Notes: a model not told the origin generated them from the letters alone. DNA of 64,000 nt from Paenisporosarcina antarctica (GCF_004367585.1 NZ_CP038015.1:2920001-2984000); one strand, 5' to 3'. Positions 9,761-19,758 are shown, counted from the stretch's first letter. Numbers and translations are program-made.

Positions 9761-9774
9761 TGAAAACGTTTTCA
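9761..9774 (-). promoter_or_regulatory. cre site (CcpA operator) upstream of the lysine-catabolism operon
   Basis: The 14-bp perfect palindrome TGAAAACGTTTTCA matches the catabolite-responsive element consensus WTGNAANCGNWNNCW. It lies 22-35 nt upstream of the aldehyde dehydrogenase start, a position expected to repress when preferred sugars are present. Confidence 0.7.
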
Positions 9775-9923
9775 CTTCACTTTACTTATTCGACATAAAG
9801 GTTTTTAACCCTTTTCGAATTCGGAAAAAACCGAATATTCCTATATATATTGAATAACTATGAAACTTTTTGTTGTGAGTAGCGTATGAATTAGTAGAAT
9901 AAATTATTGGAGGAATGAGACGA

Positions 9924-10724
9924 ATGAACAACCACGAAATTGATTACAAATTACATGGGGACGATATGCAGTTTGTGGAAGTCGAACTTGATCCAAGAGA
10001 AACTGTTATTGCAGAAGCTGGTAGTTTAATGATGATGGAAGACGGAATCGCCATGGAAACTATATTCGGTGACGGCTCACAAGGTTCTGCAGGTAGTGGC
10101 TTAATGGGGAAATTAATGGGTGCCGGTAAACGTATGCTTACAGGAGAAAGTTTATTCATGACCACTTTCACTAATACTGGCTCTGGGAAAAAACATGTGT
10201 ATTTCGCTTCACCATATCCAGGTAAAATCATCGCAATGGATTTAAGTGAAATGGGTGGTAAAATCATTTGTCAAAAAGATGCGTTTTTAGCTGCCGCTAA
10301 AGGTGTGTCAGTAGGCATTGATTTCCAACGTAAGCTAGGAACAGGATTCTTTGGTGGTGAAGGATTCATCATGCAAAAGCTCGAAGGCGATGGACTTGCC
10401 TTCTTGCATGCTGGAGGCACAATTCACAAGAAGCAGCTTCAACCTGGAGAAGTATTACGAGTTGATACTGGATGCTTAGTTGCGATGACACAAGATATCG
10501 ATTACAACATTGAAATGGTGAAAGGCGTTAAAACTGCACTATTCGGTGGAGAGGGACTATTTTTTGCCACACTCCGTGGTCCTGGAACAGTGTGGGTTCA
10601 GTCCTTACCATTTAGCCGTTTAGCCAGCCGCGTGTTCGCAGCCGCTCCTCAAACACCAGGTGGTGGCTCTAAAGGTGAAGGAAGTTTAGCCGGAGGATTA
10701 TTTGACATTATTGGTGGGAAATAA
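9924..10724 (+). CDS. AIM24 family protein (TIGR00266)
   Basis: The 266-aa protein begins [20 protein letters not shown] and has the glycine-rich AIM24 fold pattern: [13 protein letters not shown] near residue 35, [14 protein letters not shown] near 145, [15 protein letters not shown] near 205. Its molecular function is unknown in bacteria. The start is ATG 9924 with GGAGG 9 nt upstream; an ATG at 9915 sits almost on the ribosome binding site. It stands alone with its own terminator. Confidence 0.85.
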   Translation: MNNHEIDYKLHGDDMQFVEVELDPRETVIAEAGSLMMMEDGIAMETIFGDGSQGSAGSGLMGKLMGAGKRMLTGESLFMTTFTNTGSGKKHVYFASPYPGKIIAMDLSEMGGKIICQKDAFLAAAKGVSVGIDFQRKLGTGFFGGEGFIMQKLEGDGLAFLHAGGTIHKKQLQPGEVLRVDTGCLVAMTQDIDYNIEMVKGVKTALFGGEGLFFATLRGPGTVWVQSLPFSRLASRVFAAAPQTPGGGSKGEGSLAGGLFDIIGGK

Positions 10725-10755
10725 GGGATAAGATAAGCAGGTAAAAGTGTAAAAA

Positions 10756-10796
10756 GCTGTGCAGGTTTGTTAATAACATCCGCACAGTTTTTTTCG
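10756..10796 (+). terminator. Terminator of the AIM24 gene
   Basis: CTGTGC and GCACAG arms enclose a 19-nt loop and are followed by seven T. Confidence 0.7.
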
Positions 10797-10852
10797 CTTA
10801 CTTTTTGATGATTTTCCATTAAATTACTACCCATTAAGATACTAACATTCTA

Positions 10853-11110
10853 CTCTTCATTCGCCTTAAGAAATAGAGTATCGGGAATATAAGAAACGCT
10901 AATTCCTCCAGAGATGGACGTATACAATGCTAATAATCCTACAAGTGGTCCACTCCATTTTATTTGATATTTACTACACCTCTATTTGGTGCCAATATTC
11001 TATTCAACTTAAGCTATCCTACATTTGCATTGTTAATGTCCAGTTTTTATTTACTTGCTCTTATTTCAGTTAGTTTCAAAAAGGCAAACTACAAAAAGGG
11101 ACCAACTTGA
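10853..11110. pseudogene. Two short membrane-protein gene remnants
   Basis: On the minus strand about 10854-10965 reads KWSGPLVGLLALYTSISGG...PDTLFLKANEE-stop, a plausible C-terminus of a membrane protein. On the plus strand about 10965-11110 reads LIFTTPLFGANILFNLSYP...SFKKANYKKGPT-stop, another transmembrane C-terminus. Neither has a start codon with a ribosome binding site nor enough length. They look like decayed gene ends; the parent families are not identifiable. Confidence 0.35.
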
Positions 11111-11771
11111 GTAACTGGTTTGATATTGGAAGTACAAAATAGCTTTAACAAACCAATCTACCTATGGATTTTATACTATAATTACCAATAAAAATCATTG
11201 TTATATGATTAAAATGTTTTTTGTTAGGATGTTATTTCCAAATGACTAAAATGGTATCAACTCTATTAGTTTTGTCGCATCTGATAACGTGTAGTCTGTT
11301 CTATCTTTCAGTTTCTTTAATGTCAATTGAATTTCAAGCTACTGTATTAACACTTCCATTATCGAATTGGTCTCTTGTAGTATTAATGATTAAAGTAATG
11401 ATACCCATCACATTTGAGATCGTGTCACATAGGGCCACTTTCAGTCATATATCTTACAATTCTAATTTTTTATTCCTTCCCTTGATTTACACTCTCAACA
11501 TATTTCATAAACTTCTCAAGGTTGGTTAATTCACCGTGTGTATCACACAATATCATCATCAGAAGGATTAAAATTACAGCGCAATATAAGTAGCAGAATT
11601 AACATAAACCAAACTGCTTTCTTCGTCTATTGTCCCCTTGACCCTTTCAGTTTGTTATCAGTTCACCTATCAATTTATCCTCAATGAGACATCCTTTTTC
11701 AAAACTTTTATTGCCAATTCTTTATTGACTCGTCATACTAAGTTTTAATTATATGAAAAGAGTGAGGACTT
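11111..11771. other. AT-rich intergenic region without recognisable genes
   Basis: Open frames here (longest about 100 codons at 11221-11529) show no ribosome binding site and no family motif. The end of the region holds the weak GAGG upstream of the sensor kinase start. Confidence 0.4.
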
Positions 11772-13382
11772 TTGAAGAATCGATCTTTACAATCTAAAAT
11801 ATTTGTTTATGGTGCATTATTTGTCACTGCCATCTCCCTTCTTATTGGGTCTTCATTTTATTTCACTATGTCAAACAGTATAGAACAGCAAACTGGCAAT
11901 CTAGCGCTTAGCATTGCTGTCACAACGGCAGAACGACCAGATGTTGTAGCTGGGTTTGAGAGTGAAGAGCCATCTACAGTTTTGCAACCAATTGCCGAAA
12001 AAGTTCGTATACTTTCCGGCGCTGAATATGTGGTAATCGGAAATACGCAAGGTATACGTTATGCCCATCCCATAATCGAACGTATTGGTCAAAAAATGGT
12101 TGGGGATGATAATGAACGCGCGTTAATTAATGGAGAATCCTATATCACCGAAGCTACGGGAACATTAGGACCGGCCTTGAGAGGGAAATCACCTATTAAA
12201 AATAATAAAGGAGAAATTATTGGTGTAATTTCGGTCGGTTTCTTGAAAGAGGATATTTCAAATACTTTTTTCGAGTATGTTGATACAATTCTAACCATTG
12301 TTCTAATAGCCATCTTATTTGGTGTGATTGGTTCTACAATATTAGCACGGAGTATTAAAAAAGTTTTATTTAACCTAGAACCTTCTGAAATCGCACATTT
12401 ATATAATGAACGAAACACCCTCTTTGAATCCGTACGTGAAGGGATCATCATGGTTGATAAAAACTCTCGTATCTCGATGGTAAATCCATCTGCATATGAA
12501 ATGTTAAGTATTCAAGGCGACACAATTCTTGTCGGACTCCCTATTGAAGATGTATTGCCAAATACACTCCTCCCTCACGTGCTATTAACAGGTGAGAAGC
12601 AATTTGACCGTCCCATGGTAGTGAGAGGAAAAAAAGTGATTGTCAATCGAATGCCAATAATAGTTGGAAAAGAGATCCTTGGGGCCGTTTCAAGTTTTCG
12701 TTTGCAATCAGACTTCCATCAACTAACAACTGAACTTTCACAAGTGAAGCTGTATACGGAAGCATTACGAGCACAAACGCATGAATACCAAAACTTCCTT
12801 TACAGTATTAGCGGACTTATCCAATTGAATTCTTTAGATGAAGCACTCAATCTCATTCATGATGAGACACAAGAGAATCAATCTCTAATTCAATTTGTCA
12901 CTAAAAGATTACAAGACGCATACCTAGGTGGGCTTGTCATTGGGTTATTCAATCGTGCCCGCGAATTAAAAATTCGTTTTATTCTAGATGAAGACAGTAA
13001 CATGACAAAATTGCCTAAACATCTAGAAAAAAGTTTATTTATCTCTATCATTGGAAATTTAGTGACGAATGCTTTTGAAGCCGTTGAGCATTTAAAGGAA
13101 TCAGATAGGATTGTGCGATTGCTTATTACTGATATTGGACAAGAGATATTACTTGAAATTGAAGATTCAGGTGAAGGACTTAGTTCTCATATACTAGAGC
13201 ATATTTTCAAGTCACGTGTATCTACAAAAGAGGGACAAGATCGTGGCTATGGTTTGGTTAAAGTTTTCGATAATATCGTCGATTTAGGCGGAGCTATTTC
13301 TATTGAAAAAGGTGATTTAGCTGGGGCATTATTTATCATCTCAATTCCAAAAGGAGGGTTTATATATGACCAAAATCATTGA
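11772..13382 (+). CDS. Sensor histidine kinase, CitA/DcuS (CitS) family
   Basis: The 536-aa membrane kinase has a TM segment at residues 11-32 and an extracytoplasmic sensor (PAS/Cache-like) at about 33-168 containing RYAHP and SVGFLKEDI. A second TM follows at about 170-192 and a cytoplasmic PAS at about 213-320. The SpoB-type phosphoacceptor segment LRAQTHEYQNF has His337, and the HATPase has NLVTNAFEAV and DSGEGL. This layout is that of citrate/C4-dicarboxylate sensors. The TTG start at 11772 follows GAGG. The stop region overlaps the response regulator start by 17 nt, indicating translational coupling. The adjacent tctCBA genes are the likely regulated target. Confidence 0.9.
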   Translation: MKNRSLQSKIFVYGALFVTAISLLIGSSFYFTMSNSIEQQTGNLALSIAVTTAERPDVVAGFESEEPSTVLQPIAEKVRILSGAEYVVIGNTQGIRYAHPIIERIGQKMVGDDNERALINGESYITEATGTLGPALRGKSPIKNNKGEIIGVISVGFLKEDISNTFFEYVDTILTIVLIAILFGVIGSTILARSIKKVLFNLEPSEIAHLYNERNTLFESVREGIIMVDKNSRISMVNPSAYEMLSIQGDTILVGLPIEDVLPNTLLPHVLLTGEKQFDRPMVVRGKKVIVNRMPIIVGKEILGAVSSFRLQSDFHQLTTELSQVKLYTEALRAQTHEYQNFLYSISGLIQLNSLDEALNLIHDETQENQSLIQFVTKRLQDAYLGGLVIGLFNRARELKIRFILDEDSNMTKLPKHLEKSLFISIIGNLVTNAFEAVEHLKESDRIVRLLITDIGQEILLEIEDSGEGLSSHILEHIFKSRVSTKEGQDRGYGLVKVFDNIVDLGGAISIEKGDLAGALFIISIPKGGFIYDQNH

Positions 13383-14058
13383 GGTATTAATTGTAGAAGA
13401 TGATATCAGAATTGCTGAAATACACCGACGCTTTATTAACAAAATTGAAGGGTTTATTGTAGTAGGATCTGCTAATACCGGCGCAGAAGCAAAAGATTGG
13501 ATTTCGGCATTAAAACCAGATCTTATCTTACTCGACGTCTACTTGCCTGACATGATGGGAACGGAGCTAATGATCTTTATTCAAGAAGAAAGTCCGGATT
13601 CAGACATTATATACATCACTGCAGCCTCAGAAGTAAACATTGTAAAACAAGCGTTTAGAGGAGGTGTCGTGGATTATATTTTAAAACCTTTGACGTTTGA
13701 TCGTTTTCAAGATAGTTTACGTTCGTATAAAGAAATCAGAACAACTCTTTCAAAACCAGGAAATTTAGAAGAGGAATCCATTCACCTTTTATGGAATCAC
13801 CAAAAATCGATAAGCTCTCCGGATAGTTTTTACATGCCAAAAGGAATTGACCCGATTACTATGGAAAAAGTCATCATTCAATTAAGACAGCAAACAAATG
13901 GTATCACGGCTGAAAAACTTGGAATTGGAAGTGGCGTCAGTAGATCTACAGCAAGAAGATACTTAGAGTTTCTTGTATCAGAAAGTCAGGCAAGAGCTGA
14001 GCTCATCTATGGAACTATAGGTCGACCAGAACGTAGGTACTTCCCCAAAAACTCGTGA
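13366..14058 (+). CDS. Response regulator, CitB/CitT (DcuR) family
   Basis: The 230-aa protein has an N-terminal receiver with VEDD (residues 10-13), the phosphoacceptor Asp57 in LILLDVYLPDM, and the switch Thr/Lys region YITAAS...YILKPL. The C-terminal HTH contains GITAEKLGIGSGVSRSTARRYLEFL (about 180-205), typical of the CitT/DctR group. GGAGG lies 8 nt before the ATG, inside the kinase gene. It is expected to activate the downstream tct tricarboxylate uptake genes in response to citrate or a related acid. Confidence 0.9.
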   Translation: MTKIIEVLIVEDDIRIAEIHRRFINKIEGFIVVGSANTGAEAKDWISALKPDLILLDVYLPDMMGTELMIFIQEESPDSDIIYITAASEVNIVKQAFRGGVVDYILKPLTFDRFQDSLRSYKEIRTTLSKPGNLEEESIHLLWNHQKSISSPDSFYMPKGIDPITMEKVIIQLRQQTNGITAEKLGIGSGVSRSTARRYLEFLVSESQARAELIYGTIGRPERRYFPKNS

Positions 14059-14141
14059 ATTTTATGAACAATATGACACCAAAGAACTTTATTCCCCTTA
14101 TGACCGAAAACATTGAATTCACTAAGAGTTCTGATAAGTTT

Positions 14142-14175
14142 AAGACAGCGGTTTTGAAACCGCTGTCTTTTTCAA
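14142..14175 (+). terminator. Terminator between citT-like gene and tctC
   Basis: A 13-bp perfect arm pair AAGACAGCGGTTT/AAACCGCTGTCTT with only 2 unpaired bases at the tip is followed by TTTTTC. It ends 19 nt before the tctC start, so tctC expression needs read-through or a promoter close to the hairpin. Confidence 0.8.
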
Positions 14176-14193
14176 TTATTAGGGGGAATATTT

Positions 14194-15201
14194 ATGTGGA
14201 AGAAGTTATCAATAGCAGTATTAGCCGGTACATTAGCTTTAAGTTTAACAGCTTGTTCATCACAAGAAAGTGAAAACGCTTCATCAAGTTATCCAGAAAA
14301 AGGAATAACTATTGTAGCACCTTCTGGAGCAGGTGGAGGATGGGATTTAACAGCTCGAGCAATTGCTAAAACGATGAATGCTACAAAAATAATAGAAGAA
14401 CCAATTTTGGTTGAAAATAAACCTGGTGGTGGCGGTATTGTCTATCTTGCTGACTTTGCAACTAAAGAAGCTGCAAATGATTATGTGTTGATGGTTAACT
14501 CACCTCCTATTTTAATTAACAATGATAAAGCCGAAGGTAATAGTCCTTTTGGCTACAAAGATACAAAGCCTCTTGCACAACTTACTCGTGACTATGGTGC
14601 AATTGTTGTGCATGCAGATTCGGAATTTCAAACTTTAAAAGATCTGTTAGAAGCAATCAAAGCAGACCCTACTAAAATAACTTTAGCAGGTGGCTCAGCT
14701 CCAGGTTCTATGGACCATTTAGTAGGAATTTTACCTGCATATGAATATGGCATTGATCCAAAATCAATTAAGTATGTTTCGTATGATGGTGGTGGTGAAG
14801 CAGTTGCTGCACTACTTGGTAATAATGCTGACGTCATTGCAACCGACGCTTCTACTATTTCAGAATATGTGAAATCAGGTGATGTACGAGTTTTAGCAGT
14901 GAGTTCATCAGAGCGCTTAGATGGAGTATTAAGTGATGTACCTACTTTCAAAGACGAAGGTATTGATGCAGAATTCACAATTTGGCGCGGGTTATTTGGA
15001 CCTAAAGATATGTCCGAAGATGCTGTTAAGTTCTGGTCAGAAAAACTAGACGAATTAGTGGACACAGATGAATGGAAAGAAGAACTTGAAAGAAATGGTT
15101 GGCAGAGTGAGTACCGAAATGCTGATGATTTTACTACTTATTTAGAAGATCAAGACACAGTCATAGTTGAATTATTAACAGCTTTAGGTATGCAAAAATA
15201 A
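14194..15201 (+). CDS. Tripartite tricarboxylate transporter substrate-binding lipoprotein (TctC)
   Basis: The 335-aa protein has a lipoprotein signal with the lipobox LTAC (Cys21). The Bug/TctC fold shows IVAPSGAGGGWDLTARAIA near residue 32, VENKPGGGGIVYL near 75 and the C-terminal LERNGW motif. It captures tri- or dicarboxylates outside the membrane and passes them to TctAB. AGGGGGA precedes the ATG. It sits between two hairpins, an arrangement that can give the binding protein a higher transcript level than the permease genes. Confidence 0.9.
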   Translation: MWKKLSIAVLAGTLALSLTACSSQESENASSSYPEKGITIVAPSGAGGGWDLTARAIAKTMNATKIIEEPILVENKPGGGGIVYLADFATKEAANDYVLMVNSPPILINNDKAEGNSPFGYKDTKPLAQLTRDYGAIVVHADSEFQTLKDLLEAIKADPTKITLAGGSAPGSMDHLVGILPAYEYGIDPKSIKYVSYDGGGEAVAALLGNNADVIATDASTISEYVKSGDVRVLAVSSSERLDGVLSDVPTFKDEGIDAEFTIWRGLFGPKDMSEDAVKFWSEKLDELVDTDEWKEELERNGWQSEYRNADDFTTYLEDQDTVIVELLTALGMQK

Positions 15202-15244
15202 TATGAATTTACTATAGTAATGGTTTTCTGATTTATAAAATTTT

Positions 15245-15275
15245 GGCGGCAGCACAAGTGGTCGCCTTTTTCTTT
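15245..15275 (+). terminator. Weak terminator/attenuator between tctC and tctB
   Basis: A 6-bp stem GGCGGC/GTCGCC (one G-U pair) with a 10-nt loop is followed by TTTTTCTTT. It sits 18 nt before tctB and may allow partial read-through. Confidence 0.55.
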
Positions 15276-15292
15276 AGGGGGTATGAAGAATA

Positions 15293-15742
15293 ATGAGTAA
15301 AACGTTCGATCGGTTTGCTAGTATCACCTTTTTGCTGGTTGGTCTTTTATTTGTCATCGAAAGCCGTTCGATTTCACAAAGTGCCTACGGATCTACAGTT
15401 GGACCTAGTATCTTCCCAACTGCACTCGGAATCATACTTATTTTATTAAGTATTCGATTACTTTTTGAAACCACAAAATATAAGGACCAAGAAGGAACAA
15501 AAGAGCCTGTGCAATATGTAAAATTCCTAATTATCTTCGTAAGTGCGGCTATATACGCAGCCGTTTTAGAACCAGTTGGTTATGTCATTTCGACGTTTAT
15601 TTTTCTACTAATTGCATTTCAAACTATGGAACGTGGGAAATGGATTAGTACTATCATTATTGCCGGAGCGTTTTCATTCGGTATATATTACTTCTTTTCG
15701 GAATTTCTTGGCGGTTCTTTGCCTGGATTCCCAGAATTTTAA
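15293..15742 (+). CDS. Tripartite tricarboxylate transporter small membrane subunit (TctB)
   Basis: The 149-aa protein has four hydrophobic segments (about residues 9-22, 38-55, 75-105, 120-137), the usual size and layout of TctB. AGGGGGT lies about 10 nt upstream of the ATG. It lies between tctC and tctA and forms the small transmembrane partner of TctA. Confidence 0.85.
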   Translation: MSKTFDRFASITFLLVGLLFVIESRSISQSAYGSTVGPSIFPTALGIILILLSIRLLFETTKYKDQEGTKEPVQYVKFLIIFVSAAIYAAVLEPVGYVISTFIFLLIAFQTMERGKWISTIIIAGAFSFGIYYFFSEFLGGSLPGFPEF

Positions 15743-15760
15743 GGTGAAAGGAGTTATGAA

Positions 15761-17287
15761 ATGGGTACTTTAGATTTTCTATTAAATGGATTTGCCGTTG
15801 CCTTCCAATGGCAAAATATCTTGTTTGCTTTTGTAGGCGTTGTCATCGGGACAGCGGTGGGTGTTTTACCTGGAATTGGTCCGATGAGTGGTGTTGCCTT
15901 GCTTATTCCTATCACTTCCACTTTAACATCAGGCATGCCAGTTGAAGCGGCGGCAGCTAGTTCAATTATCTTACTGGCAGGTGTTTATTATGGTGCTATG
16001 TACGGAGGATCTACAACCTCAATTTTATTAAATACACCTGGGGAATCTTCATCTGTTGTGACCACTTTAGATGGCTATCAAATGGCAAGACAAGGTAGGG
16101 CAGGCGCTGCCTTATCTATTGCAGCAATTGGATCATTTTTTGCAGGGATTGTTTCCTTAATTGGATTAGTATTATTAGCAGAACCATTGTCTAGGGTTGC
16201 CCTAAAATTTGGACCTGCTGAATACTTTTCGCTCATGCTCCTTGGTCTTTGTGCAGTGAGTGGTTTAGCTGGAAAATCCATGACAAAAGCTTTAATTATG
16301 ACATTCTCCGGATTACTTTTAGCGACAATTGGAATTGATGGGGTTTCAGGGATTGCTCGTTTTACATATGATCTCCCAATTCTTTATTCAGGACTTGAGT
16401 TTCTAACAATCGCAGTTGGGTTATTCGCTCTTGGTGAAGTATTTAAAACCATCCTCGAACGTGATAAAGAATCAGGTGCAATCGCTAAGATCGATCGTAT
16501 CATACCAACAAAACAAGATTTAAAAGATAGTGCGGTACCAATTGTTCGAGGATCTCTATTAGGATTCTTCATTGGCGTTTTGCCTGGTGCCGGTGCAACT
16601 CTTGCATCGTTTTTCTCTTATATTGCAGAGAAAAAATTTAGCAAGCATCCAGAAAAATTCGGTAAAGGTGCAATTGAAGGAGTAGCTGGGCCAGAATCTG
16701 CTAATAATGCTGCTTCTGGTGGAGCCTTGATTCCACTGCTAACTCTCGGAATTCCCGGATCTGGTACAACTGCGATATTAATGGGTGCACTTATCATGTA
16801 TAACGTTCAACCAGGCCCCTTATTATTCAATGATCACCCAGAAGTTGCGTGGGGACTCATTGCAAGTATGTTTATTGGAAACTTAATGTTGCTGGTACTC
16901 AATATGCCACTTGTTAAAGTATTTGCTAAGATTATACAAACACCTAAAAAGTATTTATTGCCTATCATTGTTGCGATATCCTTTTTCGGTGTGTATGCAG
17001 TCCAATACACAACGTTTGATTTATATTTATTGTTAGCATGTGGGTTCTTAGGTTATTTACTAGCTAAGAACGACTATCCGCTTGCTCCCCTTGTATTGGC
17101 ACTAGTGTTAGGGCCAATGATTGAGAATAATATGCGCCGTGCATTAACAATTTCTAATGGCGATTTCTCAATTTTTCTAACAAGACCTTTATCATTAACT
17201 TTTATTATCATCGCATTGGCTTGGTTACTAATTCCACTCTTAATGAAATTTAAAGGCCGGACAATTGTTGTCAATGAAGAGGATTAA
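15761..17287 (+). CDS. Tripartite tricarboxylate transporter large permease (TctA)
   Basis: The 508-aa protein has 11-12 predicted TM helices. Family signatures are VLPGIGPMSGVALLIP (about residue 38), YYGAMYGGSTTSILLNTPGE (about 75), a second GVLPGAGATLASFFSY (about 270) and TLGIPGSGTTAILMGAL (about 325). The duplicated PGxG motifs mark the two halves. AAAGGAG lies 7 nt before the ATG, 18 nt after tctB. It is the transport channel driven by an ion gradient; the substrate is probably citrate or another carboxylate, given the neighbouring CitS-type sensor. Confidence 0.93.
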   Translation: MGTLDFLLNGFAVAFQWQNILFAFVGVVIGTAVGVLPGIGPMSGVALLIPITSTLTSGMPVEAAAASSIILLAGVYYGAMYGGSTTSILLNTPGESSSVVTTLDGYQMARQGRAGAALSIAAIGSFFAGIVSLIGLVLLAEPLSRVALKFGPAEYFSLMLLGLCAVSGLAGKSMTKALIMTFSGLLLATIGIDGVSGIARFTYDLPILYSGLEFLTIAVGLFALGEVFKTILERDKESGAIAKIDRIIPTKQDLKDSAVPIVRGSLLGFFIGVLPGAGATLASFFSYIAEKKFSKHPEKFGKGAIEGVAGPESANNAASGGALIPLLTLGIPGSGTTAILMGALIMYNVQPGPLLFNDHPEVAWGLIASMFIGNLMLLVLNMPLVKVFAKIIQTPKKYLLPIIVAISFFGVYAVQYTTFDLYLLLACGFLGYLLAKNDYPLAPLVLALVLGPMIENNMRRALTISNGDFSIFLTRPLSLTFIIIALAWLLIPLLMKFKGRTIVVNEED

Positions 17288-17347
17288 ATTGGGATATAAG
17301 GTTAATTTGCTAGGACAGTATCCCCCCTGCAAAAGTATAAAGAAACT

Positions 17348-17393
17348 ATAAACAGAGAGCGAAGTGACCTCACTTCGCTCTCTGTTTATTCTT
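17348..17393 (+). terminator. Strong terminator of the tct operon
   Basis: There are 20-bp perfect arms (17348-17367 and 17370-17389) with a 2-nt tip. The right arm ends in CTGTTTAT and is followed by a T-rich tail. Confidence 0.85.
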
Positions 17394-17645
17394 ATTTCTT
17401 ACCAATCATGAGATATTTCTCGTCATCTAAAGGTCCTATTAAAGTATTTTCCAAGATGAAGAGACTTGTGTTTTTTTAAACGATTAATGGTATTTTCAAC
17501 TTTAAATTCAAGTGATTCATCTGACATTTCAAGTTTCGCTCACTCAGCATCATTTCATGGATACTGTTACAATTTCAGGAAAATTTAATAAACAAATAGA
17601 ATCTAGTTTTGACTGTTCCTGTTCATGAATACTTCTTGTAAAGTG
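17394..17645. other. Intergenic region between tctA and lutC, no gene seen
   Basis: AT-rich sequence without a plausible ORF. No terminator for lutC was recognised in it. Confidence 0.4.
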
Positions 17646-18344
17646 CTACTCTCTAAGAAGGATGACGTGTACCTTTCCAGGACCATGTACACCTAGAGCT
17701 AAGTCCATTTCAATATCGGCTGTACGACTAGGTCCTGTAATGAAATTTATACATGAGGGAAGACCATTAGGTACTTTAGAATGTATAAGTTCCATCGCTT
17801 GGGTAAGGCGAGGTACAATTCGACTTTCCGGCATTATACATAAGTAAAATGGCGGTAGCAAACTTACCATACGTCCCCTTCCTCCTCCGTTCATTAGGAC
17901 CACGGTGCCTGTTTCAGCTAAACCGAGATCGGCACAAGTGATTCCTAAATCAACCTTTGCAGAGAGTTGCTTTCTATCTTCTTCATTCAAAGAATTATCC
18001 CAAATTGAATTCTCAACACTATTTTTAGATAATAATGATGTAAGACCTAATTCATGTAAAAAAGGATCATCCCAAGAAATGGCTGATTTAACTTCAAAAT
18101 CCTTTAACACTCTCGATAAAGTAATATCTAACTCTTGTCGTGTAATACGGTCTACATTGGTATTTAGAAGTTGCAGATTATCTATGAATTGTTCAATTAA
18201 TTCTTCATTTGTTTTTCCTTCATATAAATGCAAATAGGGCTTGTTATTCCAAATTGGCGGTTTAACACCCGTTCTTCTTTCACGACCTAATCTTGTCGCA
18301 ATATTCGATAGAAATTCCTCTTGATTTGATTGATTTACAGTCAA
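17646..18344 (-). CDS. lutC: Lactate utilization protein C (LUD domain)
   Basis: The 232-aa LUD-domain protein has SNIATRLGRERRTGVKPP near the N-terminus, ADLGLAETGTVVL (about residue 135) and INFITGPSRTADIEMDLALG near the C-terminus. Together with LutA and LutB it oxidises L-lactate to pyruvate. I place the start at TTG 18344, with AAAGGAG 8 nt upstream and the LutB stop at 18350. The longer frame to 18377 would run into lutB and has no ribosome binding site. Confidence 0.88.
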   Translation of the reverse strand: MTVNQSNQEEFLSNIATRLGRERRTGVKPPIWNNKPYLHLYEGKTNEELIEQFIDNLQLLNTNVDRITRQELDITLSRVLKDFEVKSAISWDDPFLHELGLTSLLSKNSVENSIWDNSLNEEDRKQLSAKVDLGITCADLGLAETGTVVLMNGGGRGRMVSLLPPFYLCIMPESRIVPRLTQAMELIHSKVPNGLPSCINFITGPSRTADIEMDLALGVHGPGKVHVILLRE

Positions 18345-18349
18345 TTTCC

Positions 18350-19756
18350 TCACTCCTTTCTTTCCTTTTCCCACCATTCACGAAACGATTGCTTCGCCGG
18401 TCGAGGAAGATCTCGAATATCCGTCCATCCGCCCAACATACCAGGTCCTTTGGTAATATAACCGTCTTTTGCGAGCACCCCAAGTCCTGTATTGGCTAAC
18501 TTTACAGTCTTATCATAAAGAGCAGGATGACTATTCACATAACCAAATCCTTTAAAAGCCATTTTTTCCGACAGCGGAGCATAGCCTTGTTCCACTTCGT
18601 CTTTCCGATGTTCAATCAGTAAGTCGTGTAATGGGATTTTCACTGGGCACACCTCTGTACAAGCGCCACATAAGCTAGAAGCATGAGGTAGTTCCTTCCA
18701 ATCGTCATAACCTTCGAGTAACGGCATTAATACAGCACCAATTGGTCCACTATAGACACCGCCGTAAGCGTGTCCTCCAACATGTCTGTAAACAGGACAA
18801 ACATTTAAACAGGCTCCACATCGAATGCAATTTAATGCTTCCTGATAAGCTGTTCCCAAAAGTTGTGAACGACCATTATCTAAAATAACAAGATGAAATT
18901 CTTCAGGACCATCTAAATCCTCACTCTGCCGTGGTGAATTAATTCCGGTTACGTACACACTGATTTTTTGACCTGTTGCACTCCTTGTGAGCATGGAAAC
19001 CATGATATCTAATTCATTCCAAGTGGGAACAATTCTTTCTAAACCCATGACTGCAATATGAACTTTCGGAAGGCTTGTTGTGAGTCGAGCATTTCCTTCA
19101 TTACTCACGAGTACGACAGAACCAGATTCCGCAACAGCAAAATTACAACCTGATATCCCGATATCTGCCTGTAAAAACTCTTCGCGAAGTGTTTCTCTAG
19201 CAAAGAGACACAAATCTGTTGTTTCATCTGAAATCTTTCGACCTGCCACTTCAGAGAAGAGCTCTGACACTTGTTGTCTCGTCTTATGGATTGCTGGGGC
19301 AATCAAATGTGATGGCGTTTCATCCGCTAATTGAATGATATACTCCCCTAAATCAGATTCAACTACTTTCAAACCTTCCGCTTCAAGATGTTTGTTTAAG
19401 TGAATTTCTTCAGTCACCATCGATTTAGATTTGATGATTGTTTTCGCTTCTTTATCCTTGGCAATTTTTTTGATGATTTCAACTGCATCGCTATCCTTCT
19501 CTGCGAAGTGTACAAATCCTCCATTTTTTCGAACGTTTGTGACTAACTCCTCAAGATAACTATCTAAGTTATCGATTGTATGTTTTCGAATATCAGCAGC
19601 CAGTTCTCGCCATTCTTCAATATTTCCTATCTGATCGGCCGCTGTATTCCTACCATTACGCAATTTATCTTGAGCAAAGGGAATCGCTTTCTTTAAAATT
19701 GGATCCGCTAATGCTTTGTCAACTCTGTGGTTAAAATCAATGGTATTTAAAGTCAT
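18350..19756 (-). CDS. lutB: Iron-sulfur lactate utilization protein B
   Basis: The 468-aa protein has an N-terminal LUD domain ([20 protein letters not shown], about residue 205-225). Two 4Fe-4S ferredoxin motifs follow, [12 protein letters not shown] (about 307-318) and [13 protein letters not shown] (about 357-370). The C-terminal DUF3390-like tail contains [15 protein letters not shown]. It is the electron-transfer subunit of the lactate-oxidation complex. Start ATG 19756 lies 2 nt after the lutA stop, so translation is probably coupled. Confidence 0.92.
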   Translation of the reverse strand: MTLNTIDFNHRVDKALADPILKKAIPFAQDKLRNGRNTAADQIGNIEEWRELAADIRKHTIDNLDSYLEELVTNVRKNGGFVHFAEKDSDAVEIIKKIAKDKEAKTIIKSKSMVTEEIHLNKHLEAEGLKVVESDLGEYIIQLADETPSHLIAPAIHKTRQQVSELFSEVAGRKISDETTDLCLFARETLREEFLQADIGISGCNFAVAESGSVVLVSNEGNARLTTSLPKVHIAVMGLERIVPTWNELDIMVSMLTRSATGQKISVYVTGINSPRQSEDLDGPEEFHLVILDNGRSQLLGTAYQEALNCIRCGACLNVCPVYRHVGGHAYGGVYSGPIGAVLMPLLEGYDDWKELPHASSLCGACTEVCPVKIPLHDLLIEHRKDEVEQGYAPLSEKMAFKGFGYVNSHPALYDKTVKLANTGLGVLAKDGYITKGPGMLGGWTDIRDLPRPAKQSFREWWEKERKE

Positions 19757-19758
19757 CT

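Noticed and set aside
9800-9850. Short inverted repeat aattcgg-aaaaaa-ccgaata upstream of the aldehyde dehydrogenase
   Set aside because: Only about 5 bp of solid stem and no U-tail in a useful position; could be chance, so not called as terminator or operator.
11221-11529. 102-codon hydrophobic ORF
   Set aside because: No ribosome binding site, AT-rich composition, no family pattern; likely chance frame in gene-poor DNA.
18345-18377. N-terminal extension of LutC to GTG/ATG at 18377
   Set aside because: It would overlap lutB and lacks a ribosome binding site; TTG 18344 has AAAGGAG at 8 nt.
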